Assembly: GCF_003112575.1 (NCBI RefSeq)
Contig: NZ_BEWC01000013.1
Coordinates: forward strand, 1-62,850
Direction: 5' to 3'
DNA from: Streptomyces ardesiacus
GTDB lineage: Bacteria; Actinomycetota; Actinomycetes; Streptomycetales; Streptomycetaceae
DNA: 62,850 nt
Below the pieces are notes generated by a model that worked only from the letters and a program-made list of their open reading frames with translations, was not told the DNA's origin and searched no databases. Shown in pieces: positions 1 to 7,983 of the stretch (its first letter is position 1; every line of letters starts with the position of its first letter). The position numbers and the translations under genes are program-made.

Positions 1-56
1 GAGCAACGTGGTCGGTCCTCACGGGGGTTGGCCACCACGGTGACAGGGGGACCACC

Positions 57-242
57 ATGCCGCTCATCGCCATCGTCGTCGCGGCTCTGGCCATAGGGTT
101 CGAGCAGCTCGTGCAGTGGAAGTACGGACCGATGGGCATCATCGCGTTCGTCGCGCTGTCCGTCGGCATCAAGGCGAAGAACACCATGATCGGCGGTGTG
201 GGCGCGGTGATCCTCGTGATGCTGCTCGCCCAGTCCGGCTGA
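57..242 (+). CDS. small hydrophobic membrane protein
   Basis: A 61-residue protein of unknown function, made almost entirely of hydrophobic stretches (about residues 2-16, 26-38 and 44-58) separated by a charged EQLVQWKYG segment and a KAKN turn, so it is probably a small integral membrane protein. The ATG is supported by an AGGGGG ribosome binding site at 45-50, six bases upstream. The following 183 bases up to the next gene hold no coding signal, only a CA-rich stretch around 305-340. No family is recognised. Confidence 0.6.
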   Translation: MPLIAIVVAALAIGFEQLVQWKYGPMGIIAFVALSVGIKAKNTMIGGVGAVILVMLLAQSG

Positions 243-425
243 ACCGACGTACCGCGGACCGGGCCCCGTTCCGGAGGGGAGCCAGGAGCCCGGCCGGCGG
301 TTGCACCACGCACGACGCACCACGCACAACAACCACAACCACAACTGAAGAGCACGTCACACGCACGTCGACGTGCACGCGCTACGGATGCGCACGTCCA
401 CCGTCACCGGCGGAAGGGAGTCACC

Positions 426-1682
426 TCAGAACATGTCCGGGCACCAAGGCCGCCTGGACGTACGCAGCAGGGCGTCGACCACACGGGCGGCGCCCGCTCG
501 TTCTTCCCGCACCCTGCCGAGCGCGGCCAGCCGTACGGCCGACGCGTCGCCGAGCCACAGCGCCCCCAACTCGCCCACGTCGAGCACGAGGTCGGCGCTC
601 TCGGCGCTCGGCGCGCAGGACGCCCCGTCCGGTCCCGCCTCCAGCCGCCACCGCCCGCCGGTGAGCCCTCCCCGGTCCACCACCTCGAGCACGACCGAGC
701 CCCGCCCGTCGTAGGTCCGCGCCTCCAGCGCCGCCGCGACGTCCAGGATCCGCACCCACAGCCAGTCGGCCTGCGTGGTGATGCGGGCCGCACGCGGGTC
801 CGGCAGGAGGTGCGGGAGCAGGTCGTCGGGGGAGCGCCAGCCGCTCTTCACCGTCTGGACCCAGTCGATCGAGCACAGGTAGTGCCACAGCGCGCGCTCG
901 GCGGCCGGGGTCACGCCGATCAGCCAGTCCACGGTCGCCGTGTTCAGCGGCTGCTTGGCGTCGCCCCAGTGCGTGTCGGCCCGGTACGAGGCCAGCCCCT
1001 CGACCTCGCCGTCCGCCGAGCGGTACAGGGCGTAGTACGGCTCGGTCCAGGGCGTGCCGTTGGTGTTCACGACGCCGGTGCGGGCCTGCCACCACAGCTC
1101 GGTCCGGCTGACCGCGCCCGGCTGGGCCCGGCGCAGCCGCTCGTGCAGATCGGGGCCGAGCTTGCGGACGTCCTCGCCGTCCACGAGGTCGATCCGGCCG
1201 CCGTCCTCCGGGGCCGCCCAGCGCGGGTCGAGACCGGCGCGGGGCACGTCGACGGCCCACTCGGTCATGGTGGTGGCGGGGCCGAAGCCGTACCGGCCGT
1301 AGATCGGGTACTCCGCCGCGATCAGCGTGGCGACGACGTCCCCGCGCTCCTTGGCCGCGGCCAGGTCCTGCGCCATCATCCGGGTGAGCAGGCCCCGGCG
1401 GCGGTGGGTCGCGGTGACGGTGACGTTGGAGATCGCGTCCGCGCGCACGGGGCGGCCACCGACGGCCGTCAGCTCCTGGTCGAAGGAGCGGAAGGTCGCC
1501 ACGCACCGGTCCCCGTCGAAGGCGCCCAGCGACCGGCCGGGCACGAACATCCGGCGCCGGGCCTCCACCTGCTCCCGGGCCACCAGGGGCGGCATCAGGA
1601 ACCCGGTGTTCAGGGCCCGGTTCCAGTCGGGGAACTCGTCGTCGGTGAGGGGGCGTACGTCTATGTCGGTGCGGCTGCTCAT
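426..1682 (-). CDS. eis: Eis-like GNAT N-acetyltransferase
   Basis: A 418-residue protein with the Eis (enhanced intracellular survival) architecture: an N-terminal GNAT fold, a second GNAT-like region and a C-terminal sterol-carrier-like domain. The acetyl-CoA pyrophosphate loop is the HRRRGLL segment near residue 95. The segment YGRYGFGPATT that follows resembles the part of Mycobacterium Eis that carries the catalytic tyrosine. The protein ends in Phe, as mycobacterial Eis does, where the terminal carboxylate takes part in catalysis (established for that family). Length matches the family (about 400). Eis enzymes acetylate amines, including aminoglycosides; the substrate here cannot be told from sequence. 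It is transcribed alone. Confidence 0.85.
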   Translation of the reverse strand: MSSRTDIDVRPLTDDEFPDWNRALNTGFLMPPLVAREQVEARRRMFVPGRSLGAFDGDRCVATFRSFDQELTAVGGRPVRADAISNVTVTATHRRRGLLTRMMAQDLAAAKERGDVVATLIAAEYPIYGRYGFGPATTMTEWAVDVPRAGLDPRWAAPEDGGRIDLVDGEDVRKLGPDLHERLRRAQPGAVSRTELWWQARTGVVNTNGTPWTEPYYALYRSADGEVEGLASYRADTHWGDAKQPLNTATVDWLIGVTPAAERALWHYLCSIDWVQTVKSGWRSPDDLLPHLLPDPRAARITTQADWLWVRILDVAAALEARTYDGRGSVVLEVVDRGGLTGGRWRLEAGPDGASCAPSAESADLVLDVGELGALWLGDASAVRLAALGRVREERAGAARVVDALLRTSRRPWCPDMF

Positions 1683-1740
1683 GCGCTCACGGTAGGACGG
1701 TGCCCCCGCCCGCGTCGCGGGGATTACCGGGGGCCGGGGC

Positions 1741-2829
1741 TCAGAACGACGCCCGGATCTCCCCCACCTCGCGGCCGCCGCCCAGCAGGGGCGCGCGGCC
1801 GATGCGCCCGACGACCGGGCCCTCGACCCCCAGCAGCGTCAGGGCGCGGGCCAGGACCGGGCCGAGCGCCCGGGTCGCGCCGTCCTCGATCTTGAAGGCG
1901 AGGGCGCGTCCGTCCGGCAGGGCCACCGCCTGCACGGCCTCGGCGCCCATCTTGGACAGCGTGCCGGGCACCTCGCGCATCAGCCAGGTGTCCGCGCGGC
2001 GGCTGCCCGCGACGTACTCGGGGTGGGCGCGCATCGCGTCGGCGACCCGGCGCTCGGGCGAGCCGGGCTCGGCGGCGACGAAGGACCGGAAGGCGCGGGC
2101 CAGGCCGACCAGGCTGATCGCCATGAGCGGCGCCCCGCACCCGTCCGTGCCGACGGAAGCCACCGGTTCGCCCGCCGCGTCCTCCACGACCTTGTGGATG
2201 GTCCGCTGGAGCGGGTGCTCCGGGTCGAGGTAGGTCTCCAGCGGCCAGCCCCGCTGCGCGCAGACCGCCAGCATCGCGGTGTGCTTGCCGGAGCAGTTCA
2301 TGGTGACGCGGTCGGGTACGGCGCCCGACGCCAGGTACGTGTCGCGCTCCTCGGCGTCCAGCGGCAGGTCGGGCGGGCACTGGAGCTGGGCCGCGTCGAG
2401 GCCGTACTCGTCCAGCATCTTGCGGACCAGGTCGCGGTGAAACGGTTCTCCGGAGTGGCTCGCGGCGGCCAGCGCCAGCCGCTCCCCCGCGAGGTCGAGA
2501 CCGGCCCGCAGGACGCCGGCCGCCTGCATCGGCTTGTTGGCGGAACGCGGGAAGACCGGTGCGGTCACCTCCCCCAGGGCCAGCTCCACGGCCCCGTCGG
2601 CGCCCAGGACGACCAGGCTGCCCCGGTGCCGTCCCTCGACGAAGCCGGACCGGACGACCTCGGCGAGGACGGGCGGCACGACGGGCGAGAGCGCGGACGT
2701 GGGCGCCTGGTTCTCGTACGACGGCTGCGACGACTGGGGCGGCTGCGGCTGCTGCGACGACTGGGGCGGCTGCGGCTGCTGCGGCTGCTGCGACGACTGG
2801 GGCGGCTGCGGCGACTGGGGCGCGGGCAT
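1741..2829 (-). CDS. Rhizobium-type L-asparaginase
   Basis: Hydrolyses L-asparagine to aspartate and ammonia by family (asparaginase_II, the Rhizobium etli ReAV type, unrelated to E. coli AnsA/B). The family landmarks are all visible: the Ser-Lys pair in SANKP (S96, K99), SHSGEP (residues 124-129), and the metal-site residues in CSGKH (C179, K182) and GTDGCGAP (C231). The start at 2829 is chosen because GGAAGG lies eight bases upstream; an in-frame ATG at 2883 would add a poor leader. Residues 4-36 are a Pro/Gln/Ser repeat outside the enzyme core, so this 362-residue protein carries a disordered N-terminal tail. The protein appears cytosolic. Confidence 0.88.
   Translation of the reverse strand: MPAPQSPQPPQSSQQPQQPQPPQSSQQPQPPQSSQPSYENQAPTSALSPVVPPVLAEVVRSGFVEGRHRGSLVVLGADGAVELALGEVTAPVFPRSANKPMQAAGVLRAGLDLAGERLALAAASHSGEPFHRDLVRKMLDEYGLDAAQLQCPPDLPLDAEERDTYLASGAVPDRVTMNCSGKHTAMLAVCAQRGWPLETYLDPEHPLQRTIHKVVEDAAGEPVASVGTDGCGAPLMAISLVGLARAFRSFVAAEPGSPERRVADAMRAHPEYVAGSRRADTWLMREVPGTLSKMGAEAVQAVALPDGRALAFKIEDGATRALGPVLARALTLLGVEGPVVGRIGRAPLLGGGREVGEIRASF
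2726..2812. repeat. tandem repeat encoding the PQ/QSS-rich tail
   Basis: Three near-identical copies of a 23-base core (beginning TGCGACGACTGGGGCGGC) start at 2726, 2753 and 2789. The spacing of 27 then 36 bases differs by one 9-base step, so length change keeps the reading frame. The repeat encodes the PQ/QSS tail of the asparaginase. Confidence 0.8.
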
Positions 2830-2919
2830 CGGCGGTGGCCTTCCGGAACGGGCGACCCCCCGGCTGCGACGGCCCGGGATCACCGGGCCCCGGGAGCGGC
2901 GCGGAAGGCCGCCCCCGCG

Positions 2920-3558
2920 TCACACCAGCAGGTCGTCGACGTGTGCTTCCCCTTCACGGTACCGGCGGGCGATCTCCGCGCCGCAGCCGTCCGCCGTGCG
3001 CTGGAGCCGTTGCCGGCTGCGGGAGACCTGCTGTTCGTAGCGCACGAGCCGCCCCATCCCGGCGGTCAGCTCGCCGTCGGTGCGGGCCGTCAGGTCGGAC
3101 AGCTCCACCTCGCCCAGCATCTCGGCGGCCAGCCGCCGGCACTCCTCGCTGCGCGGTGTGGCCAGCGTCACGTGACGGGCCGAGGAGCGCTGCCGCGCCG
3201 GCGCGTCGGCGAGGATCTCCGACAGCCGCTCGACCACGGACCCCGTCGCCGCGGTGGTCACCACGGACGACGAGGCGGTCGACCCGCGCTCCGCCAGCTC
3301 CGCGCGCAGGATGTCGATACGGCCCTGCAGCAGCCGCCGCACGTAGCTGAGGTCGGCCTCCTCGCGCTGGGCGTCCCGGCGCAGCGCGCGCAGCTCCGGC
3401 AGGCTCAGCCCGGTCAGGTCCCGCTCCGGGGGATCCACCGGCAGCTCCGGGCTGTCCGTGCGCTGCACGGGCGCCCGGGGCGCGTCCGGGCCACCGGACC
3501 CGCCCGGACATGTCAACGCGGCGGTCCCGAAGGACTGCCCCGTACTCGGTGTGCTCAT
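2920..3558 (-). CDS. rsiG: RsiG, c-di-GMP-dependent anti-sigma factor for WhiG
   Basis: A 212-residue helical protein carrying two exact copies of the c-di-GMP signature E-x3-S-x2-R-x3-Q-x3-D: residues 67-82 (E67, S71, R74, Q78, D82) and 175-190 (E175, S179, R182, Q186, D190). Paired motifs on antiparallel helices are the defining feature of Streptomyces RsiG. RsiG holds the sporulation sigma factor WhiG inactive when loaded with c-di-GMP (established in S. venezuelae). The start at 3558 is preceded by GGTTGAGG; an upstream in-frame ATG at 3723 would add 55 low-complexity residues. The gene is monocistronic and divergent from dtd. Confidence 0.93.
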   Translation of the reverse strand: MSTPSTGQSFGTAALTCPGGSGGPDAPRAPVQRTDSPELPVDPPERDLTGLSLPELRALRRDAQREEADLSYVRRLLQGRIDILRAELAERGSTASSSVVTTAATGSVVERLSEILADAPARQRSSARHVTLATPRSEECRRLAAEMLGEVELSDLTARTDGELTAGMGRLVRYEQQVSRSRQRLQRTADGCGAEIARRYREGEAHVDDLLV

Positions 3559-3737
3559 GTGCCTCAACCGTCCCCTCGCCCGGCGTCTGGGAGCATCGTG
3601 CCACCCCGCGTGGCCACTTTGTGACCGAGTGCCCCCGATCAGCCCCGATCGGCCCCGGATGGGGGGTTGGGGAGGGAAAACCGGGCCCCTGCGGGCCCGC
3701 CCGTCCCCACCCCGGGGGCGCACGGCATCATGACGGG

Positions 3738-4163
3738 ATGCGTGCAGTGGTGCAGAGGGTGGACGGCGCGAGCGTCGTCGTGGACGGCGAGACCGTGGGC
3801 GCGATCGACGGCGAGGGACTGTGCGTCCTGGTCGGGGTCACCCACGAGGACACCAAGGAGAAGGCGGCCCAGCTCGCCCGCAAGCTCTGGACGGTGCGGA
3901 TGCTGCACGACGAGAAGTCGTGCAGCGACCTCGACGCCCCGCTGCTGGTGATCAGCCAGTTCACCCTGTACGGCGACGCCCGCAAGGGCCGCCGCCCCAC
4001 CTGGAACGCCGCCGCGCCCGGCGACGTCGCCGAACCGCTGGTCGACGAGGTCGTCGCGCGGCTGCGCGCACTGGGCGCGACGGTGGCGACGGGACGTTTC
4101 GGCGCCCGGATGCGGGTGTCGCTGACCAACGACGGCCCGTTCACGATCCTCGTGGAGGTCTGA
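3738..4163 (+). CDS. dtd: D-aminoacyl-tRNA deacylase
   Basis: A 141-residue cytosolic enzyme that hydrolyses D-aminoacyl-tRNA (and mischarged glycyl-tRNA-Ala), keeping D-amino acids out of translation. Both family motifs are intact: SQFTLYGD (residues 73-80) and the cross-subunit Gly-cis-Pro motif NDGPFT (131-136). Length is normal for the family. It converges on the folate-binding protein gene with an 8-base gap. Confidence 0.95.
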   Translation: MRAVVQRVDGASVVVDGETVGAIDGEGLCVLVGVTHEDTKEKAAQLARKLWTVRMLHDEKSCSDLDAPLLVISQFTLYGDARKGRRPTWNAAAPGDVAEPLVDEVVARLRALGATVATGRFGARMRVSLTNDGPFTILVEV

Positions 4164-4171
4164 GGCGGCCC

Positions 4172-5137
4172 CTACGGCTCGACGACCGTCTCCTGCGCGG
4201 CCGCCGTGTCCTCGGCCGTCAGCCGGGCGTCCACCGGTACGTTCCGCTTGACCAGGGCGAGGGCGACCGGGCCCAGCTCGTGGTGGCGCACGGACGTGGT
4301 GACGAAGCCGATCTTCCGGCCGTCGGGACCGTCGTCGGCGAGGCGGATCTCCGCGCCGTGCGGCGGCAGGTGGACCTCGCTGCCGTCCAGGTGCAGGAAG
4401 ACCAGCCGGCGCGGCGGCTTGCCGAGGTTCTGCACCCGGGCGACGGTCTCCTGCCCCCGGTAGCAGCCCTTCTGGAGGTGCACGGCGGTGCCGATCCAGC
4501 CCAGCTCGTGCGGGATGGTCCGGTGGTCGGTCTCGAAGCCGAGGCGCGGGCGGTGCTGCTCGACGCGCAGCGCCTCGTGCGCGAGGATCCCCGCCGCGGG
4601 CCCGGCCTCGGCGGCGAACGCCTCCAGCTCCTCCCGGGGCAGGAACAGGTCACGGCCGTACGGCGTCTCGCGGACGGCGGCGGAGGCGGGGGCCCGGGTG
4701 ATCGACCCGGCCGGCAGGTGCACGACGGCGGTGTCGGCGGTGCGGTCGGCGACCTCGACCCGGTAGAAGAACTTCATCGACTCCAGGTAGGCGATCAACG
4801 CCTCCTGGGTGCCGGGCTCGACGTGCGCCCAGACGGTCGTGCCGTCGTCGACGAGGTACAGGGCGTGCTCGATGTGGCCATTCGCCGAGAGGATCAGGGC
4901 CTCGGTGGCCTGGCCGGCCGGCAGGTCGCTGACGTGCTGGGTGAGCAGCAGGTGCAGCCAGCTCAGCCGGTCCTCGCCGGTGACCGTGACGACGCCGCGG
5001 TGGGAGAGGTCGACGAAGCCGGTGCCGTCGGCGAGGGCACGCTGCTCGCGGAACAGGTCGCCGTAGTGGGCGGCGACGCCTTCGTCCACGCCCTCGGCGG
5101 GAACGGCGCCGGGCAGGGACAGCAGGGGGCTCTTCAT
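4172..5137 (-). CDS. ygfZ: YgfZ/GcvT-like folate-binding protein
   Basis: A 321-residue protein of the YgfZ family, which uses tetrahydrofolate in the assembly or repair of iron-sulfur clusters. The diagnostic KGCYRGQE motif with its redox-active Cys is at residues 223-230, inside an otherwise GcvT-like fold. The gene lies 20 bases downstream of nur on the same strand, so the two may share a transcript. The symbol is by family. Confidence 0.9.
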   Translation of the reverse strand: MKSPLLSLPGAVPAEGVDEGVAAHYGDLFREQRALADGTGFVDLSHRGVVTVTGEDRLSWLHLLLTQHVSDLPAGQATEALILSANGHIEHALYLVDDGTTVWAHVEPGTQEALIAYLESMKFFYRVEVADRTADTAVVHLPAGSITRAPASAAVRETPYGRDLFLPREELEAFAAEAGPAAGILAHEALRVEQHRPRLGFETDHRTIPHELGWIGTAVHLQKGCYRGQETVARVQNLGKPPRRLVFLHLDGSEVHLPPHGAEIRLADDGPDGRKIGFVTTSVRHHELGPVALALVKRNVPVDARLTAEDTAAAQETVVEP

Positions 5138-5157
5138 ACGCCCAGCCTACGACTCGC

Positions 5158-5595
5158 TCACACCGCGTCAGCCGCGCCCTTCGCGGAACAGCTCTCGCAC
5201 CGGCCGAAGATCGCGAAGTGCTTCATGTCGGTGTCGAAGCCGAACTGCTCGCGCAGCTTCGCGGTGAAGTCGGCGGCCACCGACAGGTCGGCCTCGATCA
5301 CGTGGGAGCAGTCCCGGCAGACCAGGTGGATGTGGTGGTGCCGGTCGGCCAGGTGGTAGGTGGGCGCCCCGTGCCCGAGGTGGGCATGGCTCACCAGGCC
5401 CAGCTCCTCCAGCAGCTCCAGGGTGCGGTAGACGGTGGAGATGTTGACCCCCGACGCCGTCTTGCGCACCTCGCCGAGGATGTCGTCCGGGGTCGCGTGC
5501 TCCAGGGTGTCCACGGCTTCGAGCACGAGCTGCCGCTGCGGGGTCAGCCGGTAGCCACGCTGCCTGAGGTCGCTCTTCCAGTCGGTGCTCACCAC
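5158..5595 (-). CDS. nur: Nur, nickel-responsive Fur-family repressor
   Basis: A 145-residue Fur-family regulator that matches my recollection of S. coelicolor Nur (SCO4180) almost throughout. The metal ligands reported for Nur are at their exact positions: H70, H72 and H126 (nickel site) and H33, H86, H88 and H90 (second site), with CxxC pairs at 93/96 and 133/136. Nur represses nickel uptake and controls the switch between Ni- and Fe-superoxide dismutases. The start is a GTG at 5595. A TACACT -10-like hexamer at 5602-5607 would place transcription initiation at or next to the start codon, suggesting a leaderless message. It lies 28 bases downstream of the hsdS-like gene. Confidence 0.95.
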   Translation of the reverse strand: MVSTDWKSDLRQRGYRLTPQRQLVLEAVDTLEHATPDDILGEVRKTASGVNISTVYRTLELLEELGLVSHAHLGHGAPTYHLADRHHHIHLVCRDCSHVIEADLSVAADFTAKLREQFGFDTDMKHFAIFGRCESCSAKGAADAV

Positions 5596-5623
5596 AGGGC
5601 CAGTGTAGGAGTGCGGACCACCG

Positions 5624-6292
5624 TCATGGGCGCGGAGGGCTGAGGGGGAGGCGATCGGACAGGAGCAGATCCGCCAGGGTCTCGCGCAGATCCGCGGTCG
5701 CGCGGACGACCTCCTCGTGGGCCCTGATCTTTTCGTCCACCGCACGCAACGCCGCCCCGATCTCCTTCTGCCGGTCGGCGGTCGGCACAGGCACCGGCAG
5801 ATCCTGCAGGGTGCGCAGGGTGATCGAGCGCATGCCGGTGGTGCCCGCGGCACGGCGCTCCAGCCAGTCCCGGGAGCTGTGGTGCGAGAGGCGGGCGAGC
5901 AGGTAGGGGGCTCGCAGCGGGTCCTTCACACGTACGCGGAACAGGTGGGTGTTGTACAGCCACCCGCTCTCCCGCCCGGTCACCAGAGCGACGCGGCCCA
6001 CCGTGCCGGTGCGCGTCACGAGGATGTCGTCGGCGAGCAACCGGTACTTGCCCCACCCACGTGCCCGCTCGGGGTCGACAAAGGTCATCGCCGGCCCGGC
6101 GGAGATCCTCTGGTGCCGGAGATCGGCCGGGCGGACCAGCGGGACGCCCTCCGGCACCTGCTCGGCGGCGCGAACGGCAGGGCCGCCTCCCTGGACGTCG
6201 CAGATATCCCCGAGGCGCACCCGGCCCCAGTCCCCGGGGCGGTCCGGCGCAGGGCCCCGCTCCTCGACGGATTCCGCAGTCTCACCACTCAC
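5624..6292 (-). CDS. hsdS: half-length HsdS-like DNA specificity subunit
   Basis: A 222-residue protein with one target-recognition domain (about residues 22-175, containing PLVRPADL and the typical DILVTRTGTVGRVALV stretch) followed by one conserved helical region (about 178-215). Full HsdS subunits have two of each in about 400 residues. A half subunit is expected to dimerise and give a palindromic recognition site, as known for truncated HsdS proteins. GTG start at 6292 overlaps the methylase stop by four bases (GTGA), so translation is coupled. No restriction subunit gene lies on either side. Confidence 0.85.
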   Translation of the reverse strand: MSGETAESVEERGPAPDRPGDWGRVRLGDICDVQGGGPAVRAAEQVPEGVPLVRPADLRHQRISAGPAMTFVDPERARGWGKYRLLADDILVTRTGTVGRVALVTGRESGWLYNTHLFRVRVKDPLRAPYLLARLSHHSSRDWLERRAAGTTGMRSITLRTLQDLPVPVPTADRQKEIGAALRAVDEKIRAHEEVVRATADLRETLADLLLSDRLPLSPPRP

Positions 6293-7968
6293 AGTCCGTA
6301 CTCCTCCAGCATGCGCTCGACCGCGACGTCCGCTTCCCGGGCCCGCCTCTGTGCCTCGGCAAGGCGTCCTGCCCGAGCGGCCAGGACCGACGCACCCCCG
6401 GCCGGGACATCCGGTCGAACGCCCGGTACGTACAGGGCGGGGCTCAGCAGGTGGCCCTGTTCCCTGATCCGGTCGAGGGACACGGCTTCACTCAGCCCCT
6501 CGGTGCCCGAGAAGGGGCGTCCCCCGGCCCGGTCCGCCAGCCAGCGCCGGTACTCCGCGAGGAGGCGCTGCGCGTTCGGGGGGGTCAGCTCTTGGCGCAC
6601 TCGCGAGACCGGCGTGCCGAGCCCGCGGGCATCGATGAGGAGCACTTCGTCGCACCGGCCCTCCGGATACCGCAGCAGCCAGACCGTGACCGAGATCCCG
6701 GTGGAGGTGAAGAGCTGCGCGGGCAGCGCGACCAACGCCTCCACCGCTCCGTCCTCCACCATCGCGGTCCGGATCCGCTGTTCCCTCGGATTGGCGGAGA
6801 ACGCCGCGATGTCCGGCATGACGACGGCGGCCCGCCCGCCGGGCTTCAGGCTGGTCACCGCGTACTGGAGCCACGCGAAGTTGGCGTTGTGCCGGGGCGG
6901 TGGACCGTAGCGCCACCGCCGGTCGTCGACGGATCCCGTGAACTTCATGTTGAACGGGGGATTCGTCACGACACGGTCGTACCCGCGATCCTCTTCCGGA
7001 CCGGGACCGGTCGCGTCCGACGGCGCGGCGCTTCCGGTGTGCAGAGCGGCGCCGGGCACCCCGTGCAGAGCGAGGTTCATCCCCGCCAGCATCAGCGGGT
7101 GCTCACCCACACCCGCACCGCTGGCCCCGACCCGTTCCCGCCCCTCGGTCGCCGCTACGGCACTCCATGATGCCGACAGCAGCTCGCCCGCGCGGACGAA
7201 CGGGTCGTGCACGTGCCGGACGCCACGACCGTTCTCGGCCACCAGATCCGCGACGACGTCGACAACCGCCCGGGGGGTGAAGAAGTCGCCCGCTCTCTTG
7301 CCCACCAGGTCGCCGTAACGGGTCAGCAGCCTTTCGCAGGCTTCGGCGTGCTCCTTCAGGTCGACGGGACCCGTGTCGTCCAGCTCCCGTACGGTGTCGG
7401 CCAGCGGGACGTCCCGCACATTGCGGGACAGGGCGTCGAGCAGGGCCCGGTGGGCGGCGCCCAGGCTGCCCCCCACCGCTTCCGCCACCAGCCGCACGAT
7501 GAGCGCGCCGGTGTGCGGGAAGCCCTTCCGGACCTCCGCCCTGATCTGCTGCCACGCGTCGGGGAGGCCGGCCCGGACGTAGAGCAGGGACAGCAGCAGG
7601 GTGATGTAGTCGGTGGGGGACAGCTCACCGCGGAATCGTTCCGCTTCCCTGTCCAGCAGCCGGTCCACCGTCTTGACCAGGAGCCGTGACCGCGTCCCGC
7701 CGAGCGAGGCGCGGAACCGGTCGCCGTAGGTGGTGCCCTCGGGCTCCTCGGGCTGTCTGGCGTTCGCCGGAACGGTGCGGAGGTCCAGCCAGGCCAGTAC
7801 GTCCGCCGCCGAGAAGACCTCGACGTCTCCCGGCAGACCGGCCGGCCGTTCCACGGGAACGGGAAAGTCCGTGTGGCGGCGTTCCCAGTTCGTCACCGCA
7901 GGCCGTTTCACCCCGGCGGACCGCGCGATGTCGGCCCGGGTGACGAGGACGCCCTCGAAGTCGCTCAC
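6289..7968 (-). CDS. hsdM: HsdM-like N6-adenine DNA methylase with N-terminal HTH
   Basis: A 559-residue protein. Residues about 1-65 look like a helix-turn-helix (TRADIARSAGVKRPAVTNWE), absent from classical HsdM. The methylase core follows: GDFFTPRAVV at 227-236, a variant SAM-binding motif I DPFVRAGELL at 255-264, and catalytic NPPF at 336-339. Classical HsdM motif I reads like DPaCGSGgfL; here the first Gly is replaced, so SAM use should be tested, not assumed. The GTG at 7968 is preferred because GGGGGA sits just upstream; a GTG at 7980 is possible. It follows the Abi gene by 15 bases and overlaps hsdS, so the three form one transcription unit. Confidence 0.85.
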   Translation of the reverse strand: MSDFEGVLVTRADIARSAGVKRPAVTNWERRHTDFPVPVERPAGLPGDVEVFSAADVLAWLDLRTVPANARQPEEPEGTTYGDRFRASLGGTRSRLLVKTVDRLLDREAERFRGELSPTDYITLLLSLLYVRAGLPDAWQQIRAEVRKGFPHTGALIVRLVAEAVGGSLGAAHRALLDALSRNVRDVPLADTVRELDDTGPVDLKEHAEACERLLTRYGDLVGKRAGDFFTPRAVVDVVADLVAENGRGVRHVHDPFVRAGELLSASWSAVAATEGRERVGASGAGVGEHPLMLAGMNLALHGVPGAALHTGSAAPSDATGPGPEEDRGYDRVVTNPPFNMKFTGSVDDRRWRYGPPPRHNANFAWLQYAVTSLKPGGRAAVVMPDIAAFSANPREQRIRTAMVEDGAVEALVALPAQLFTSTGISVTVWLLRYPEGRCDEVLLIDARGLGTPVSRVRQELTPPNAQRLLAEYRRWLADRAGGRPFSGTEGLSEAVSLDRIREQGHLLSPALYVPGVRPDVPAGGASVLAARAGRLAEAQRRAREADVAVERMLEEYGL

Positions 7969-7983
7969 CGTTCCCCCCACACG

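Noticed and set aside
5158..5853. N-terminally extended Nur
   Set aside because: The extension overlaps hsdS antisense-like frame content; the GTG at 5595 gives the exact 145-residue Nur with all metal ligands at known positions.
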